NCBI GenBank assembly: GCA_965227935.1
Contig: CBDDGS010000056.1
Span: forward strand, 40,783-104,782
Origin: JAWPMT01 sp965227935
Lineage (GTDB): Bacteria > Bacteroidota > Bacteroidia > Cytophagales > Cyclobacteriaceae
Direction: 5' to 3'
DNA length: 64,000 nucleotides
Made by a program: the position numbers and the translations under genes
In this document: positions 7,885 through 16,451 of the stretch, one piece after another
How positions within the stretch are numbered: position 1 is the stretch's first letter
How the letters are laid out: each line of letters starts with the position of its first letter
Notes under the pieces: generated by a model
What the model was told of the DNA's origin: nothing
Databases searched by the model: none
What the model saw: only the letters and a program-made list of their open reading frames with translations

Positions 7885-8706
7885 ATGAGAACATTGAGAA
7901 GCTTTTTGGGACTGGTACTGATAGTGGGAATGGTCAGTGCCTGCCAGCAGGACGCGGCGATTGGTGAGGAATTTAATTTGGCACCGGAGATATCGGAGAT
8001 CGCAGCGGAGGAACTGCCGCAGCTGTCGCAGACATACATCGTGCAAAACTTTATGGGGGAGATCGTGACGAGTGCTTATCGCCTGACGTGGGCTGGAGAT
8101 ACTTACTACGAGGCATTTTTGACGAACGACCTCAACCTGGTCTTTGATGAGGATGGTGACCTGATCGGCTTTGGTGAAGCTGGTGCCAGGCTGACGTGCG
8201 ATGGCTCTCCAGGTGAGGGGCTGGGAGGTCGACATGGCCGCAGAGGTAGGGGACGTCATCATGGTGATCGCGACTCGACGAATGTGCCGACGGAAATAGC
8301 CATCGAAGACTTGCCAACGGGAGCTCAGAGCTATGTGGCAGCAAACTACCCTGACGGAGAGGTACTAAAAGTGCTGGAGAAAGTGCGGGATGAGGAGACG
8401 ACCTATCATGTACTGGTCGCAGAAGTCGGTGCACTCATCTTCGATGCAGACGGGGGATTCATAGGCCTGAGGGAGCGACGCGGCGGTGGCTGTGCGCAAT
8501 TTGAGGAGGTGGAGCTGGCGGAGCTTCCCGAGGCTGTCACAACCTATGTCGCGACGAACTACCCTGACAATGAGGTCTTGGGAGCAAGGATCGGGACAAT
8601 AGATGAAGTGGTGCAAATACATGTAAAAGTTGCGGACGCAGGAGTGTTGATTTTTGATGAGGAAGGTGCGTTCGTGGAGTTGAAAACCTGCGGAATGCGA
8701 GGTTAG
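7885..8706 (+). CDS. Lipoprotein with three PepSY-like repeats
   Basis: A signal peptide ending in a lipobox (VSAC, Cys20) predicts a lipid-anchored protein outside the inner membrane. Three similar ~60-residue repeats follow, each of the form LP...Y(V/I)..N(Y/F).DGE(V/I)...Y...(L/V)....(L)IFD.DG..IG, which is the pattern of PepSY-like (DUF2874-type) domains known from secreted Bacteroidota proteins. Repeats one and two are split by a Gly/Arg/His-rich linker (GRHGRRGRGRHHGDRD) that could bind metal or acidic polymers. I chose ATG 7885, behind an A-rich stretch; ATG 7867 adds six residues. Ligand and role are unknown. A terminator follows it, so it is a single-gene unit beside the peroxidase gene. 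Confidence 0.75.
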   Translation: MRTLRSFLGLVLIVGMVSACQQDAAIGEEFNLAPEISEIAAEELPQLSQTYIVQNFMGEIVTSAYRLTWAGDTYYEAFLTNDLNLVFDEDGDLIGFGEAGARLTCDGSPGEGLGGRHGRRGRGRHHGDRDSTNVPTEIAIEDLPTGAQSYVAANYPDGEVLKVLEKVRDEETTYHVLVAEVGALIFDADGGFIGLRERRGGGCAQFEEVELAELPEAVTTYVATNYPDNEVLGARIGTIDEVVQIHVKVADAGVLIFDEEGAFVELKTCGMRG

Positions 8707-8729
8707 AGGCTTCGAGTGTTGGTTGATTG

Positions 8730-8757
8730 GGGGGCGTGGTGGCCCCCTGATTTTTTC
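8730..8757 (+). terminator. Rho-independent terminator after the PepSY-like gene
   Basis: GGGGGC (8730-8735) pairs with GCCCCC (8742-8747) across six bases, and a run of six T follows at 8751-8756 after TGA. It separates the lipoprotein from the peroxidase gene. Confidence 0.75.
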
Positions 8758-8780
8758 TTTAAATACAAGCAGTAGACAAC

Positions 8781-10001
8781 ATGAGGAATTCAAAACTTAA
8801 CACACTCTTTTTGACACTTATGTGGGCCTTCTTAGTGGTAGCATGCACGGAAGACATTGAGCAAATCACCGAGGATGCCCAAGTGGAGGGTGGAACTGAT
8901 GACGCCGGTGGAAGTACCTCTGGTGGCTCGCTGATCGAGCAAGTCTTCGGAGACAATATCAGCCTGGACAACTACCTGGATTATGAGAGTCAGCAAGTGC
9001 CAGCGTATATCAATGAGGACAATACAAGGGGCAATGATATTGAAAATGAGGTCGCGACACTGGGCCGTGTCTTGTTCTATGACAAGAACTTGTCTTCGAA
9101 CAATACCGTCTCATGTGCTAGCTGCCATCAGCAGGCGGCAGCTTTTGGTGACACTGAGCAGGTGAGCCAAGGGGTGAACAGCTTGACCGCGCGACATTCT
9201 ATGCGACTTGTCAATGCCAGGTTTGCTGACGAGCGTCGCTTCTTCTGGGATGAGCGTGCGGCTACTTTGGAGGAGCAAACGACGATGCCCATTCGCGATC
9301 ATGGCGAGATGGGATTCAGTGGCACGAATGGTGATCCGGACTTTGACGATCTGCTCGAAAGACTCAACGACCTCGACTACCTATCGGACCTTTCGGTGAT
9401 GGCATTTGGTGACGGCGAGATTACGGAGGAGAGGATGCAAACGGCATTGGCACAGTTTATCCGCAGTATTCAGTCTTTTGATTCGCGGTATGACGAGGGT
9501 CGGGCACAAGTCAATAGTGACAATGCCGATTTCCCGAATCTATCAGCTCAGGAGAACCTGGGCAAACGGCTGTTTATGCGAGCGCCCGACGACGGAGGCG
9601 CAGGATGTGCTACCTGTCATCGGCCGCCGGAGTTTGACATAGACCCTGACTCCCGCAACAATGGCGTCACAGGGGTCTTCGGTAGCGCCAGCAGGATGGA
9701 CCATGACGTAACGAGATCACCGACATTGCGGGACCTACTCAGTCCTGAGGGCTCCACGAATGGCCCGTTTATGCATGATGGTAGCCTGACCACCCTGGCA
9801 CAGGTGGTGGCACACTACAATGACATCGCAGATATGCCCGGCAATGACAACCTGGATCGACGGTTGCGAGGGCGGAGAAATGAGGGGCGTCGGCTAATGC
9901 TCAGTAGTGATGAGAGAGCCGCTATCGTGGCATTTCTGGGCACTCTGACGGGTGAGGATGTTTATAGCAACGAAATGTGGAGTGATCCCTTTATTGAATA
10001 G
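8781..10001 (+). CDS. Di-haem cytochrome c peroxidase (MauG/CcpA type), lipoprotein
   Basis: 406-residue di-haem c-type cytochrome of the cytochrome c peroxidase / MauG family. Two CXXCH haem sites are present, Cys112-Ala-Ser-Cys-His116 and Cys276-Ala-Thr-Cys-His280. The family segment FWDERAATLEEQ and the C-terminal FMHDGSLTTLAQVVAHYN are also clear. The N-terminal hydrophobic stretch ends in FLVVAC, a lipobox, so the enzyme is probably anchored to a membrane facing the periplasm. It would reduce peroxide or oxidise a protein or small molecule with electrons from a cytochrome. It lies 9 bp before the ECF sigma gene, which may be co-transcribed. Confidence 0.9.
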   Translation: MRNSKLNTLFLTLMWAFLVVACTEDIEQITEDAQVEGGTDDAGGSTSGGSLIEQVFGDNISLDNYLDYESQQVPAYINEDNTRGNDIENEVATLGRVLFYDKNLSSNNTVSCASCHQQAAAFGDTEQVSQGVNSLTARHSMRLVNARFADERRFFWDERAATLEEQTTMPIRDHGEMGFSGTNGDPDFDDLLERLNDLDYLSDLSVMAFGDGEITEERMQTALAQFIRSIQSFDSRYDEGRAQVNSDNADFPNLSAQENLGKRLFMRAPDDGGAGCATCHRPPEFDIDPDSRNNGVTGVFGSASRMDHDVTRSPTLRDLLSPEGSTNGPFMHDGSLTTLAQVVAHYNDIADMPGNDNLDRRLRGRRNEGRRLMLSSDERAAIVAFLGTLTGEDVYSNEMWSDPFIE

Positions 10002-10010
10002 ATTGTAAAA

Positions 10011-10562
10011 GTGATAGCCAACATCGAAGAAATCATAGCCGACTGTCGCCAACACAAGAGGCCTGCGCAGGCCTTGTTTTACAAGCACTTTTACCGATAT
10101 GCGATGAGCGTTGCTATGCTGTACTCACAGTCAAAACTCGAAGCGGAGGAAGTGACGAATGATGGATTCATGAAGGTCTTCAAGAATTTTAAATCCTACA
10201 ATAGCTCTTATCCTGTGGAGGCATGGATCAGACGGATCATGATCAATACCGCCATCGATCACTATCGCTCGCAGAAAAAGCACTACCACCAACTCGAGAT
10301 CAACGAAGCGCTTGACTCGGCGGAAGTGGATGTCGACGCCATAGAGAAGATGGCCGTCGATGACATCATGCGATTGGTGCAGCAGTTGCCGCCATCCTAT
10401 CGCGTAGTCTTTACCCTCTACACGGTGGAGGGGTACAAGCATCATGAAATAGCCTCGAAACTGAAGATCTCGGAGGGAGCTTCGAAGTCGAATTTGTCAA
10501 AGGCTAAAATGAAACTGAAACAGATACTGATGAAGCATCAAATAACTGAAAAGACGTCATGA
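10011..10562 (+). CDS. ECF RNA polymerase sigma factor (FecI-like)
   Basis: 183-residue sigma-70 family ECF factor. Region 2 is seen in AQALFYKHFYRYAMSVAMLY...EAEEVTNDGFMKVFKNF, and region 4 in LPPSYRVVFTLYTVEGYKHHEIA followed by SEGASKSNLSKAKMKLKQIL, a helix-turn-helix for -35 recognition. GTG 10011 is the only start that keeps the whole of region 2. Its stop overlaps the FecR gene start (ATGA), the usual sigma/anti-sigma arrangement, and the TonB receptor behind them suggests cell-surface signalling. Confidence 0.9.
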   Translation: MIANIEEIIADCRQHKRPAQALFYKHFYRYAMSVAMLYSQSKLEAEEVTNDGFMKVFKNFKSYNSSYPVEAWIRRIMINTAIDHYRSQKKHYHQLEINEALDSAEVDVDAIEKMAVDDIMRLVQQLPPSYRVVFTLYTVEGYKHHEIASKLKISEGASKSNLSKAKMKLKQILMKHQITEKTS

Positions 10563-11386
10563 AGGAATGGGATGACATAGTGGAGGACAAACTCAAGTCC
10601 TACACGTACGATGAGGACGTAAGCGATGCAGAGGTGGCCTCGTTTTTTGAAGGGATGGATGACGAGGATGGTAAAGCCAAAGCGGCTGCAAAAGCAAGGT
10701 TTGGGTGGCGCATCGCCGCAAGTGTGGTGGTTTTGCTGGCAGCAGGGGCCTCTCTGTGGGTCCTGAGTGCGCAGAGCTTCGATACCGGGCTTGGAGAGCG
10801 CGAGGTGATCACCCTGCCGGATGGATCGAAGGTGCACCTCAATGCCAATAGCGAACTATTCTATAGTCGGATGCAGTGGCTGTTTGAGCGGGAAGTAAGC
10901 CTGGAGGGTGAGGCCTTTTTTGAAGTGGAAAAAGGCAGCAAGTTTAGTGTCGTTTCGGCGCATGGGACCACGTCGGTATTGGGGACGAGTTTCAATATTT
11001 TTGCCAGGGACAATGCTTATCAGGTGCAGTGCTTTACCGGCCGGGTACAAGTGACGTCAGCGGAGAAGGTCATAACTTTGACTCACGGGGAGGGTGTGAA
11101 GCTGACTTTTGATCAGGCCCTCAGGAGTTTTGACTTTGATGCCGACCGCAAAAACTGGGTGGCTGGAGAATTCTATTTTGAAGATGAGCCCCTGGCGCGA
11201 GTATTCGAGGAATTCACTTACCAATTCTCCCTCAAGGTCGACATGAGCGATTCGATTCGTGCCCTGCGATACACTGGCTACTTCCCTCAGGGAGACAGCG
11301 GTCTGGCCTTGAAGCTGATCTGCGAACCGATGGATCTTACGTACGAAGTATCGGAGCGTACAGTAAAACTGGAACCAAGACGTTAA
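10559..11386 (+). CDS. FecR-family anti-sigma factor
   Basis: 275-residue inner-membrane anti-sigma regulator. Residues 1-50 are cytoplasmic and would hold the sigma factor; one membrane segment follows (IAASVVVLLAAGASLWVLS, about 56-74); then a periplasmic FecR domain with the family motif ITLPDGSKVHLNANSEL and VLGTSFNIFARDN, and a C-terminal DUF4974-like part (FEEFTYQFSLKVDMSD...YTGYF). It overlaps the sigma gene by four bases and should relay signals from the STN-domain receptor encoded 195 bp downstream. Confidence 0.9.
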   Translation: MKEWDDIVEDKLKSYTYDEDVSDAEVASFFEGMDDEDGKAKAAAKARFGWRIAASVVVLLAAGASLWVLSAQSFDTGLGEREVITLPDGSKVHLNANSELFYSRMQWLFEREVSLEGEAFFEVEKGSKFSVVSAHGTTSVLGTSFNIFARDNAYQVQCFTGRVQVTSAEKVITLTHGEGVKLTFDQALRSFDFDADRKNWVAGEFYFEDEPLARVFEEFTYQFSLKVDMSDSIRALRYTGYFPQGDSGLALKLICEPMDLTYEVSERTVKLEPRR

Positions 11387-11433
11387 ACCCAGAGACGTTA
11401 TTAGGATTTCGTCATGAGGGCATGATATACAAG

Positions 11434-11510
11434 AAAATCTGGGCCATAGGCGCGGAAGCATAATGGAGTATTATGGTGACGAGCCAATGAAATGTTACGG
11501 CCCAGATTTT
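11434..11510 (+). repeat. 12-bp perfect inverted repeat before the receptor gene
   Basis: AAAATCTGGGCC (11434-11445) and GGCCCAGATTTT (11499-11510) are exact inverses 53 bases apart, and three more positions extend the stem with one mismatch. They lie in the FecR-receptor gap, 71 bp before the receptor ATG. A role as RNA switch or operator pair is inference. Confidence 0.7.
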
Positions 11511-11580
11511 GAAGTAGATTATGTCCGCAATAGAAAGGTTAATGACGATTGTGGGTTCAAGTATGAGATAGACTTCTACT

Positions 11581-14280
11581 ATGCCAAGGATTTTATCCTG
11601 CCTGTTATTTTTCATTTCCTTGCAAGTACTGGCCCTTCAGGGTACCGATCCAACTCGCATTACTGAGACTTTTGACAATGTGAGTTTGAAGGAGGCGCTG
11701 AACACACTGAAGACCAACTATGGATTGAAGGTGGCTTTTAGCGAGAAACTTGTGGAAGACATCCTCGTCACTGTCCGGTTGCAAAACCTGCCGATCCATG
11801 AGGCTTTCGACAAACTATTGACTAATACCGCAGTCACCTTCGAATACGTGACACCTGACATTGTCATCATCAAGAGAAGGCCTGAGGATGAAGCTGGGAT
11901 GAGGTTCTTAGGCCAGGTAGTCGATGCTCAGTCTGGAGAGCAACTCCCCTTTGCCTACCTCCTGGTAAAGCCGACCAATCAGGTGATCACCTCCAATGTC
12001 GACGGCTTTTTTACCGTGCAGGCACCGCGCCAACCACTGGAGATATATGTCCATTCTCTGGGCTATGAAGATACTGTTGTGAGTGTCTCCGAAGACTTCT
12101 ACGGCCAGCGTCTTTTCGTACAAATGAATGTGCAGTCGCAGGCCCTCGATGCGGTCGAAGTGGTGGATTTCAATACGAGGGACTTTGAGATGAGGGAGCA
12201 GATCAGCACTATTCAGGTCAATCCCCGGATGGTGGACCAGGTCCCAAAGAATGGCGAGCCCGATGTGATGCGCATGATGCAGTTGCTACCCGGTATCAGC
12301 GCCACGGACGAGTTGTCGTCGGGCCTATATGTCAATGGTGGTACTGCCACCCAGAATCTTGTGACCCTGGACGGATTCACCATCTATCACGTTGATCACT
12401 TCTTTGGTTATTTCAGTGCGTTGAATCCATTGGCGATCAAGTCGCTGACCCTCTTCAAGGGAGGCTTTGATGCCAAATACGGCGGTCGCTCCAGCAGTAT
12501 CCTGGAGGCTACGGGGAAGGATGGCAATACGAAGAAAGTGTCGGGGACGCTTCTCTTCAACCAGCTGTCTGTTAATACGTCGCTCGAAGTACCGCTGTCC
12601 AATGACGCCACTATCTTTTTTGCCGCACGCCGGTCCTATACTGACATATTCAGTACCTCTCTGTTCGAGGAAATTTTTGACTTGTATGAGACCAGCTTTA
12701 CGGAGAATGGAGAGCAACTCCTGATCAGGGATCTGGACCGGACTTTTGAGCCGGAATTCTATTATTCAGATCTCAATTTCAAGACATCTTTCAAAGTAGG
12801 GGCGAAGAACCAAGTCTCGCTGAGCTTCTATGACAGCCACGACCTCCTCAATTATGACGAGGACTATACCGGTGAAATCGGAGATACCATTACGATCACC
12901 AGCGCAGACGTCGTGGGACAGATCAGTTGGGGCAATGTGGGTTCCTCTATCAAGTGGTCGACGCTATGGAATGATAGCCATTATAGTCATTTCCTACTGA
13001 GCTACTCGCACTATGAGAGTACGTTTGAGGAGTTGGAGGTCAGCGAATATGCCTATCGGAGTGGAGCGACTGAGCGTGATGACAACAACGTGGAACAGGA
13101 CAACTTCATCGAAGATATTTCGCTCAAGGTCGATCACGACTGGCACCTGGGGAACAACCTGCTGCAGACGGGTTTGAGTGCTTCCATCTATAATACGGCT
13201 GTGCGGAATGTGCTGAACAACGACCCCCTTACGGACAAGGAGCAGCAAGGCATATTTCTCGTCACGCACTACGTGCAAAATGTCTGGGAGCGCGAGCAAT
13301 CCAAGCGGCTCACGCTCGGCCTCAGGTCCAACTACCTGTCCTCAATGGGCAAGTTTCTTTTTGAACCCAGGGCGTCTTTTTCCTACCCGGTGTCGCCGAA
13401 GGTCAATGTGATCGGTTCCAGCGGTATTTATCGCCAATTCGTCAACCAGGTCAACTCAGTAAATGCACTGGTCGGCAGTCGTGACATATGGGTGGTAGCC
13501 GACGATGAGGTGCCTGATCAGAGAGCCATTCATGGCAACCTGGGTTTCAACTACATTATTGGGGGAGACTACCTATTCAGTGCCAATGGTTTTTACAAGG
13601 ACTTCGATGGCTTGCTCGACTACGCCTTCCGTAGGAGTAGTCAGCTGACGGAGTTTGAGGACTATGAAGACCAGTTTTTTGAGGGAGAAGGTAGGGCCAG
13701 GGGACTCGATCTGCTTCTGAAGAAGAATACCGGGAAGCTAACCGGTTGGGTGGGTTATACCCTGAGCGATGTCCGTTACCAGTTTCCTGAGATTAACAGA
13801 GGGCAGTCTTACTACGCTGACCATGATCAGCGCCATGAGTTGAACATTTATGCCAATTGGCAGCTCGGGAAGCTGTCACTTTTTGGGACATGGTTCTACG
13901 GGTCTGGTACGCCATATACTAACGAGGAGCAGATCGCTCCTTTTCAGAATGAGAAACCACGAGAGGACGTCTACAGGATAGAAGTGCCGGAAAAGAACAA
14001 CATGCGATTTGCGCCCTATCATCGGCTGGATATGGGCGCTTCTTATTTGCTTTCCTGGGGGGATGTGGATTTTAATCTGAGCTGCACCCTCTTCAACATT
14101 TACGATAGGCGGAATGAATACGACATCCGTCTTGATCCTGTAGGGCCAAAGCAGGGGGCACCCCCAGGCCCGGGGAGTCCACCCCCGGGAGGACCAAGGA
14201 GACGTGTCCCCAACCAAACGTACACTTTCGTTCGGTTGATGGGGTTCACTCCCACCTTTTCATTGAGGGTGGATTTTTAA
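11581..14280 (+). CDS. TonB-dependent outer-membrane receptor with STN signalling domain
   Basis: 899-residue receptor. A short signal peptide (LSCLLFFISLQVLALQG) is followed by an STN domain (about 25-100), typical of receptors that signal to FecR; a carboxypeptidase-regulatory-like domain (about 107-190, LGQVVDAQSGEQLPFAYLLV); a plug (about 220-320, LLPGISATDELSSGLYVNGG); and a beta-barrel ending in FSLRVDF with the terminal Phe needed for barrel assembly. A Pro/Gly-rich insert (GAPPGPGSPPPGGP) lies near the C-terminus, probably in an external loop. No SusD-like partner follows, so the substrate may be a siderophore, peptide or other small ligand. With the sigma/FecR pair it forms one signalling unit. 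Confidence 0.93.
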   Translation: MPRILSCLLFFISLQVLALQGTDPTRITETFDNVSLKEALNTLKTNYGLKVAFSEKLVEDILVTVRLQNLPIHEAFDKLLTNTAVTFEYVTPDIVIIKRRPEDEAGMRFLGQVVDAQSGEQLPFAYLLVKPTNQVITSNVDGFFTVQAPRQPLEIYVHSLGYEDTVVSVSEDFYGQRLFVQMNVQSQALDAVEVVDFNTRDFEMREQISTIQVNPRMVDQVPKNGEPDVMRMMQLLPGISATDELSSGLYVNGGTATQNLVTLDGFTIYHVDHFFGYFSALNPLAIKSLTLFKGGFDAKYGGRSSSILEATGKDGNTKKVSGTLLFNQLSVNTSLEVPLSNDATIFFAARRSYTDIFSTSLFEEIFDLYETSFTENGEQLLIRDLDRTFEPEFYYSDLNFKTSFKVGAKNQVSLSFYDSHDLLNYDEDYTGEIGDTITITSADVVGQISWGNVGSSIKWSTLWNDSHYSHFLLSYSHYESTFEELEVSEYAYRSGATERDDNNVEQDNFIEDISLKVDHDWHLGNNLLQTGLSASIYNTAVRNVLNNDPLTDKEQQGIFLVTHYVQNVWEREQSKRLTLGLRSNYLSSMGKFLFEPRASFSYPVSPKVNVIGSSGIYRQFVNQVNSVNALVGSRDIWVVADDEVPDQRAIHGNLGFNYIIGGDYLFSANGFYKDFDGLLDYAFRRSSQLTEFEDYEDQFFEGEGRARGLDLLLKKNTGKLTGWVGYTLSDVRYQFPEINRGQSYYADHDQRHELNIYANWQLGKLSLFGTWFYGSGTPYTNEEQIAPFQNEKPREDVYRIEVPEKNNMRFAPYHRLDMGASYLLSWGDVDFNLSCTLFNIYDRRNEYDIRLDPVGPKQGAPPGPGSPPPGGPRRRVPNQTYTFVRLMGFTPTFSLRVDF

Positions 14281-14316
14281 GTATCCAGGTGATTTCGGAT
14301 ACACGGAGCAGATCGA

Positions 14317-15354
14317 CTAGTTATAGTACTGGGGCACCTGATCCAATATCTCCAGGCTCATCTCCAAAATGGACCCCATGTTAGGACACAATGCAAAAGC
14401 TGGCTCATTGTAGTACCGTGCCAGCTCCCGTCCCAACTGTGTGACATTGGCATCCGTCGATAGGCGGGTCTTTTTCATGGCCGCCAACAGATCCGTTACC
14501 TGATCCAACTCGGCCTTGCGCCGTGTATTCATCATCGTGCGCTCTTCGCGCTGGTATTGGCGCATGGTTTCAGGCGTAATGTGTCGCATCCCCAACTCAA
14601 TGATCGGGTTGTTCTGCTTGAAGTATTGCGGTTGGTAGATAGATCGCTTGCCCTCATAGCTCTGCTGGTCGAAATCAATGGCCCGCATCCTGTAAGACAC
14701 CTCCTCAAAGTCCGGCGTGATGTCAATCACAAAGTTGGATGAGTGCATGTCACCCAGGAGGCGTACGAGGCACCGTTCGTTGAATTTGACGAATTCCTTT
14801 GCTAGTCTGATCTCATTGAGATTGGGATCAGTCAGGTGTGTTCGAATGAACTGCTCTGCCGGTATGCCTACAATGTGCTCTTCGATCAGCGTGTCTCGAC
14901 AGACGCGATAGTCAATCCGATTGGGGGATAAGAGGTGCTCCAACTCCAGGCCATAGATCCTCGAAGCATCTGCTTGCTTGATGTAGAAGTAGTCGAAGTT
15001 GTCGTTGATACGATTGACAACCCGGACCCGGAAAGGCTTGGTGTTCGCGTAAGTGCAAAGGTCGACGCGGTCCACGAAGAGGTGCTTCATCACACTCATG
15101 TCGCCATTGGCCTTCATGATCGCATAGATCTTTTTCAGCGATGTGTGGATGGCATCCATGTCCGATTGGGGATAGAATACCGTCACCCAGAGCGTATCGG
15201 TGCCCGTGCGATCGTATAGTGTGATGGCATTGTCGTAACGCATAAGATCCCCATGATCAATGGGCAGTTCTATCGAACGTGAATAGCGATCGAGGTACTG
15301 CCGCAGTGGCTCATTGATCGGAAACGGGACCTTCTTTTTCGAGATAAGCGCCAT
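14317..15354 (-). CDS. Kinase-like protein of unknown function
   Basis: 345 residues; no family that I can name with certainty. The middle looks like a protein-kinase/aminoglycoside-phosphotransferase fold: Tyr-Ile-Lys126 could be the ATP-binding lysine, LIEEHIVGIPAEQFI (156-170) resembles the hinge, LGDMHSSNFVID (200-211) resembles the catalytic loop HGDLHxxN with Asp202 and Asn207, and RAIDFDQ (224-230) resembles the DFG-type metal motif with Asp227. The first His of the usual HGD is Leu. The N-terminal ~110 residues are of unknown fold. It lies 83 bp behind fbp on the same strand and probably belongs to the pckA-fbp operon, so a link to carbon control is possible but unproven. Confidence 0.6.
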   Translation of the reverse strand: MALISKKKVPFPINEPLRQYLDRYSRSIELPIDHGDLMRYDNAITLYDRTGTDTLWVTVFYPQSDMDAIHTSLKKIYAIMKANGDMSVMKHLFVDRVDLCTYANTKPFRVRVVNRINDNFDYFYIKQADASRIYGLELEHLLSPNRIDYRVCRDTLIEEHIVGIPAEQFIRTHLTDPNLNEIRLAKEFVKFNERCLVRLLGDMHSSNFVIDITPDFEEVSYRMRAIDFDQQSYEGKRSIYQPQYFKQNNPIIELGMRHITPETMRQYQREERTMMNTRRKAELDQVTDLLAAMKKTRLSTDANVTQLGRELARYYNEPAFALCPNMGSILEMSLEILDQVPQYYN

Positions 15355-15437
15355 GGCTGGAAAAGATCAATGCACGGGGATGACTGTCGTAGTCAACCTC
15401 CGGCATTGCTAAATTACTACCAATTCGCCGGCAAACC

Positions 15438-16451
15438 TCAAGCCGTCTGCTCCTCAAATCTGAAGTGCATAGCTCGCTCGACCATGTGCTTCGAGCCGAT
15501 GTAGAAGGGGCTTCGTTCGTGAAACTCCTGAGGGGCGATGTCCATGATCCGTCGCTCTCCGTCCGTCGCCATTCCACCCGTTTGCTCGGCAATAAAAGCC
15601 AGGGCGTTACACTCATATAGCAGGCGCAACTTCCCCTTGGGAGACTTCTTCGTCCTCGGATACATATATATGCCCCCTTTGATCATGTTGCGATGGAAAT
15701 CGGATACGAGTGAACCAATGTACCTGGCAGAGTAGTCCCGCTCTTTGCATTCGCGGAGATATGCCCTTGTAGATTCCTCGAACCCATGCCAGGAACCTTC
15801 ATTGATGGAGAAGATCTTACCGTCCTTGGGGCACTGAATCCCTTTGTGGGACAGCACGAACTCTCCCAACGAAGGCTCCAGCGTGAATCCGTGGGCGCCG
15901 TCCCCGGTCGTATACACAAGAATCGTGGAGGAGCCGTAGAGCACATAGCCTGCGACGACTTGCTCGCTCCCCTTGCGCAGCACATCCTCTTTGGTGACCT
16001 CGGAGCCAACTGGAGTGAGCCGCCGATAGATGGAGAAGATCGTGCCTATGGACACATTCACGTCGATATTGGAAGATCCATCTAATGGATCGATCGCTAC
16101 GATGTATTGACTATGGGGATTGATGTGGATGATGTCCTCCTCTTCTTCGGAGACGACCGCGCAGGTCATGCCACCGTTTTTGAGGGCCCGTGTAAAACGG
16201 ATTTCCGCGATCACATCGAGTTTCTGCTGATCCTCGCCTTGTACGTTTTTATTGCCATACGCACCGACGACGTCAAGCAGTCCGGCCTTGTTGACCTCGC
16301 GGTTGACAATCTTGGCAGCTAGGGCGATATCACGGAGTAATTGGCTGAGCTCCCCTGTGGACTGTGGGAATTTGTCCTGTGATTTTTTGATGTACCGGTC
16401 GAGGGTCGTCCCTATTGGAAGCCCCAGCGTGTTGTCATCTATCGGTCTCAT
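15438..16451 (-). CDS. fbp: Fructose-1,6-bisphosphatase, class I
   Basis: 337-residue cytoplasmic enzyme that removes the 1-phosphate of fructose-1,6-bisphosphate in gluconeogenesis. The metal-binding acids are in VVSEEEEDI and in VAIDPLDGSSNIDVNVSIGTIFSIYR, the class I signature; the substrate pocket is seen in YIGSLVSDFHRNMIKGGIYMYP, and the C-terminal KLRLLYECNALAFIAEQTGG is also typical. Its ATG overlaps the pckA stop (ATGA), so pckA and fbp are coupled and make consecutive control points of one pathway. Confidence 0.95.
   Translation of the reverse strand: MRPIDDNTLGLPIGTTLDRYIKKSQDKFPQSTGELSQLLRDIALAAKIVNREVNKAGLLDVVGAYGNKNVQGEDQQKLDVIAEIRFTRALKNGGMTCAVVSEEEEDIIHINPHSQYIVAIDPLDGSSNIDVNVSIGTIFSIYRRLTPVGSEVTKEDVLRKGSEQVVAGYVLYGSSTILVYTTGDGAHGFTLEPSLGEFVLSHKGIQCPKDGKIFSINEGSWHGFEESTRAYLRECKERDYSARYIGSLVSDFHRNMIKGGIYMYPRTKKSPKGKLRLLYECNALAFIAEQTGGMATDGERRIMDIAPQEFHERSPFYIGSKHMVERAMHFRFEEQTA

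Noticed and set aside
11463..11666. 67-codon frame between FecR and the receptor
   Set aside because: It runs into the receptor gene in another frame, spans the inverted repeat, and has no recognisable features.
14281..14302. GTATCC/GGATAC hairpin after the TonB receptor gene
   Set aside because: The stem has only six pairs with a ten-base loop and no T-run on either strand, so I do not call it a terminator.
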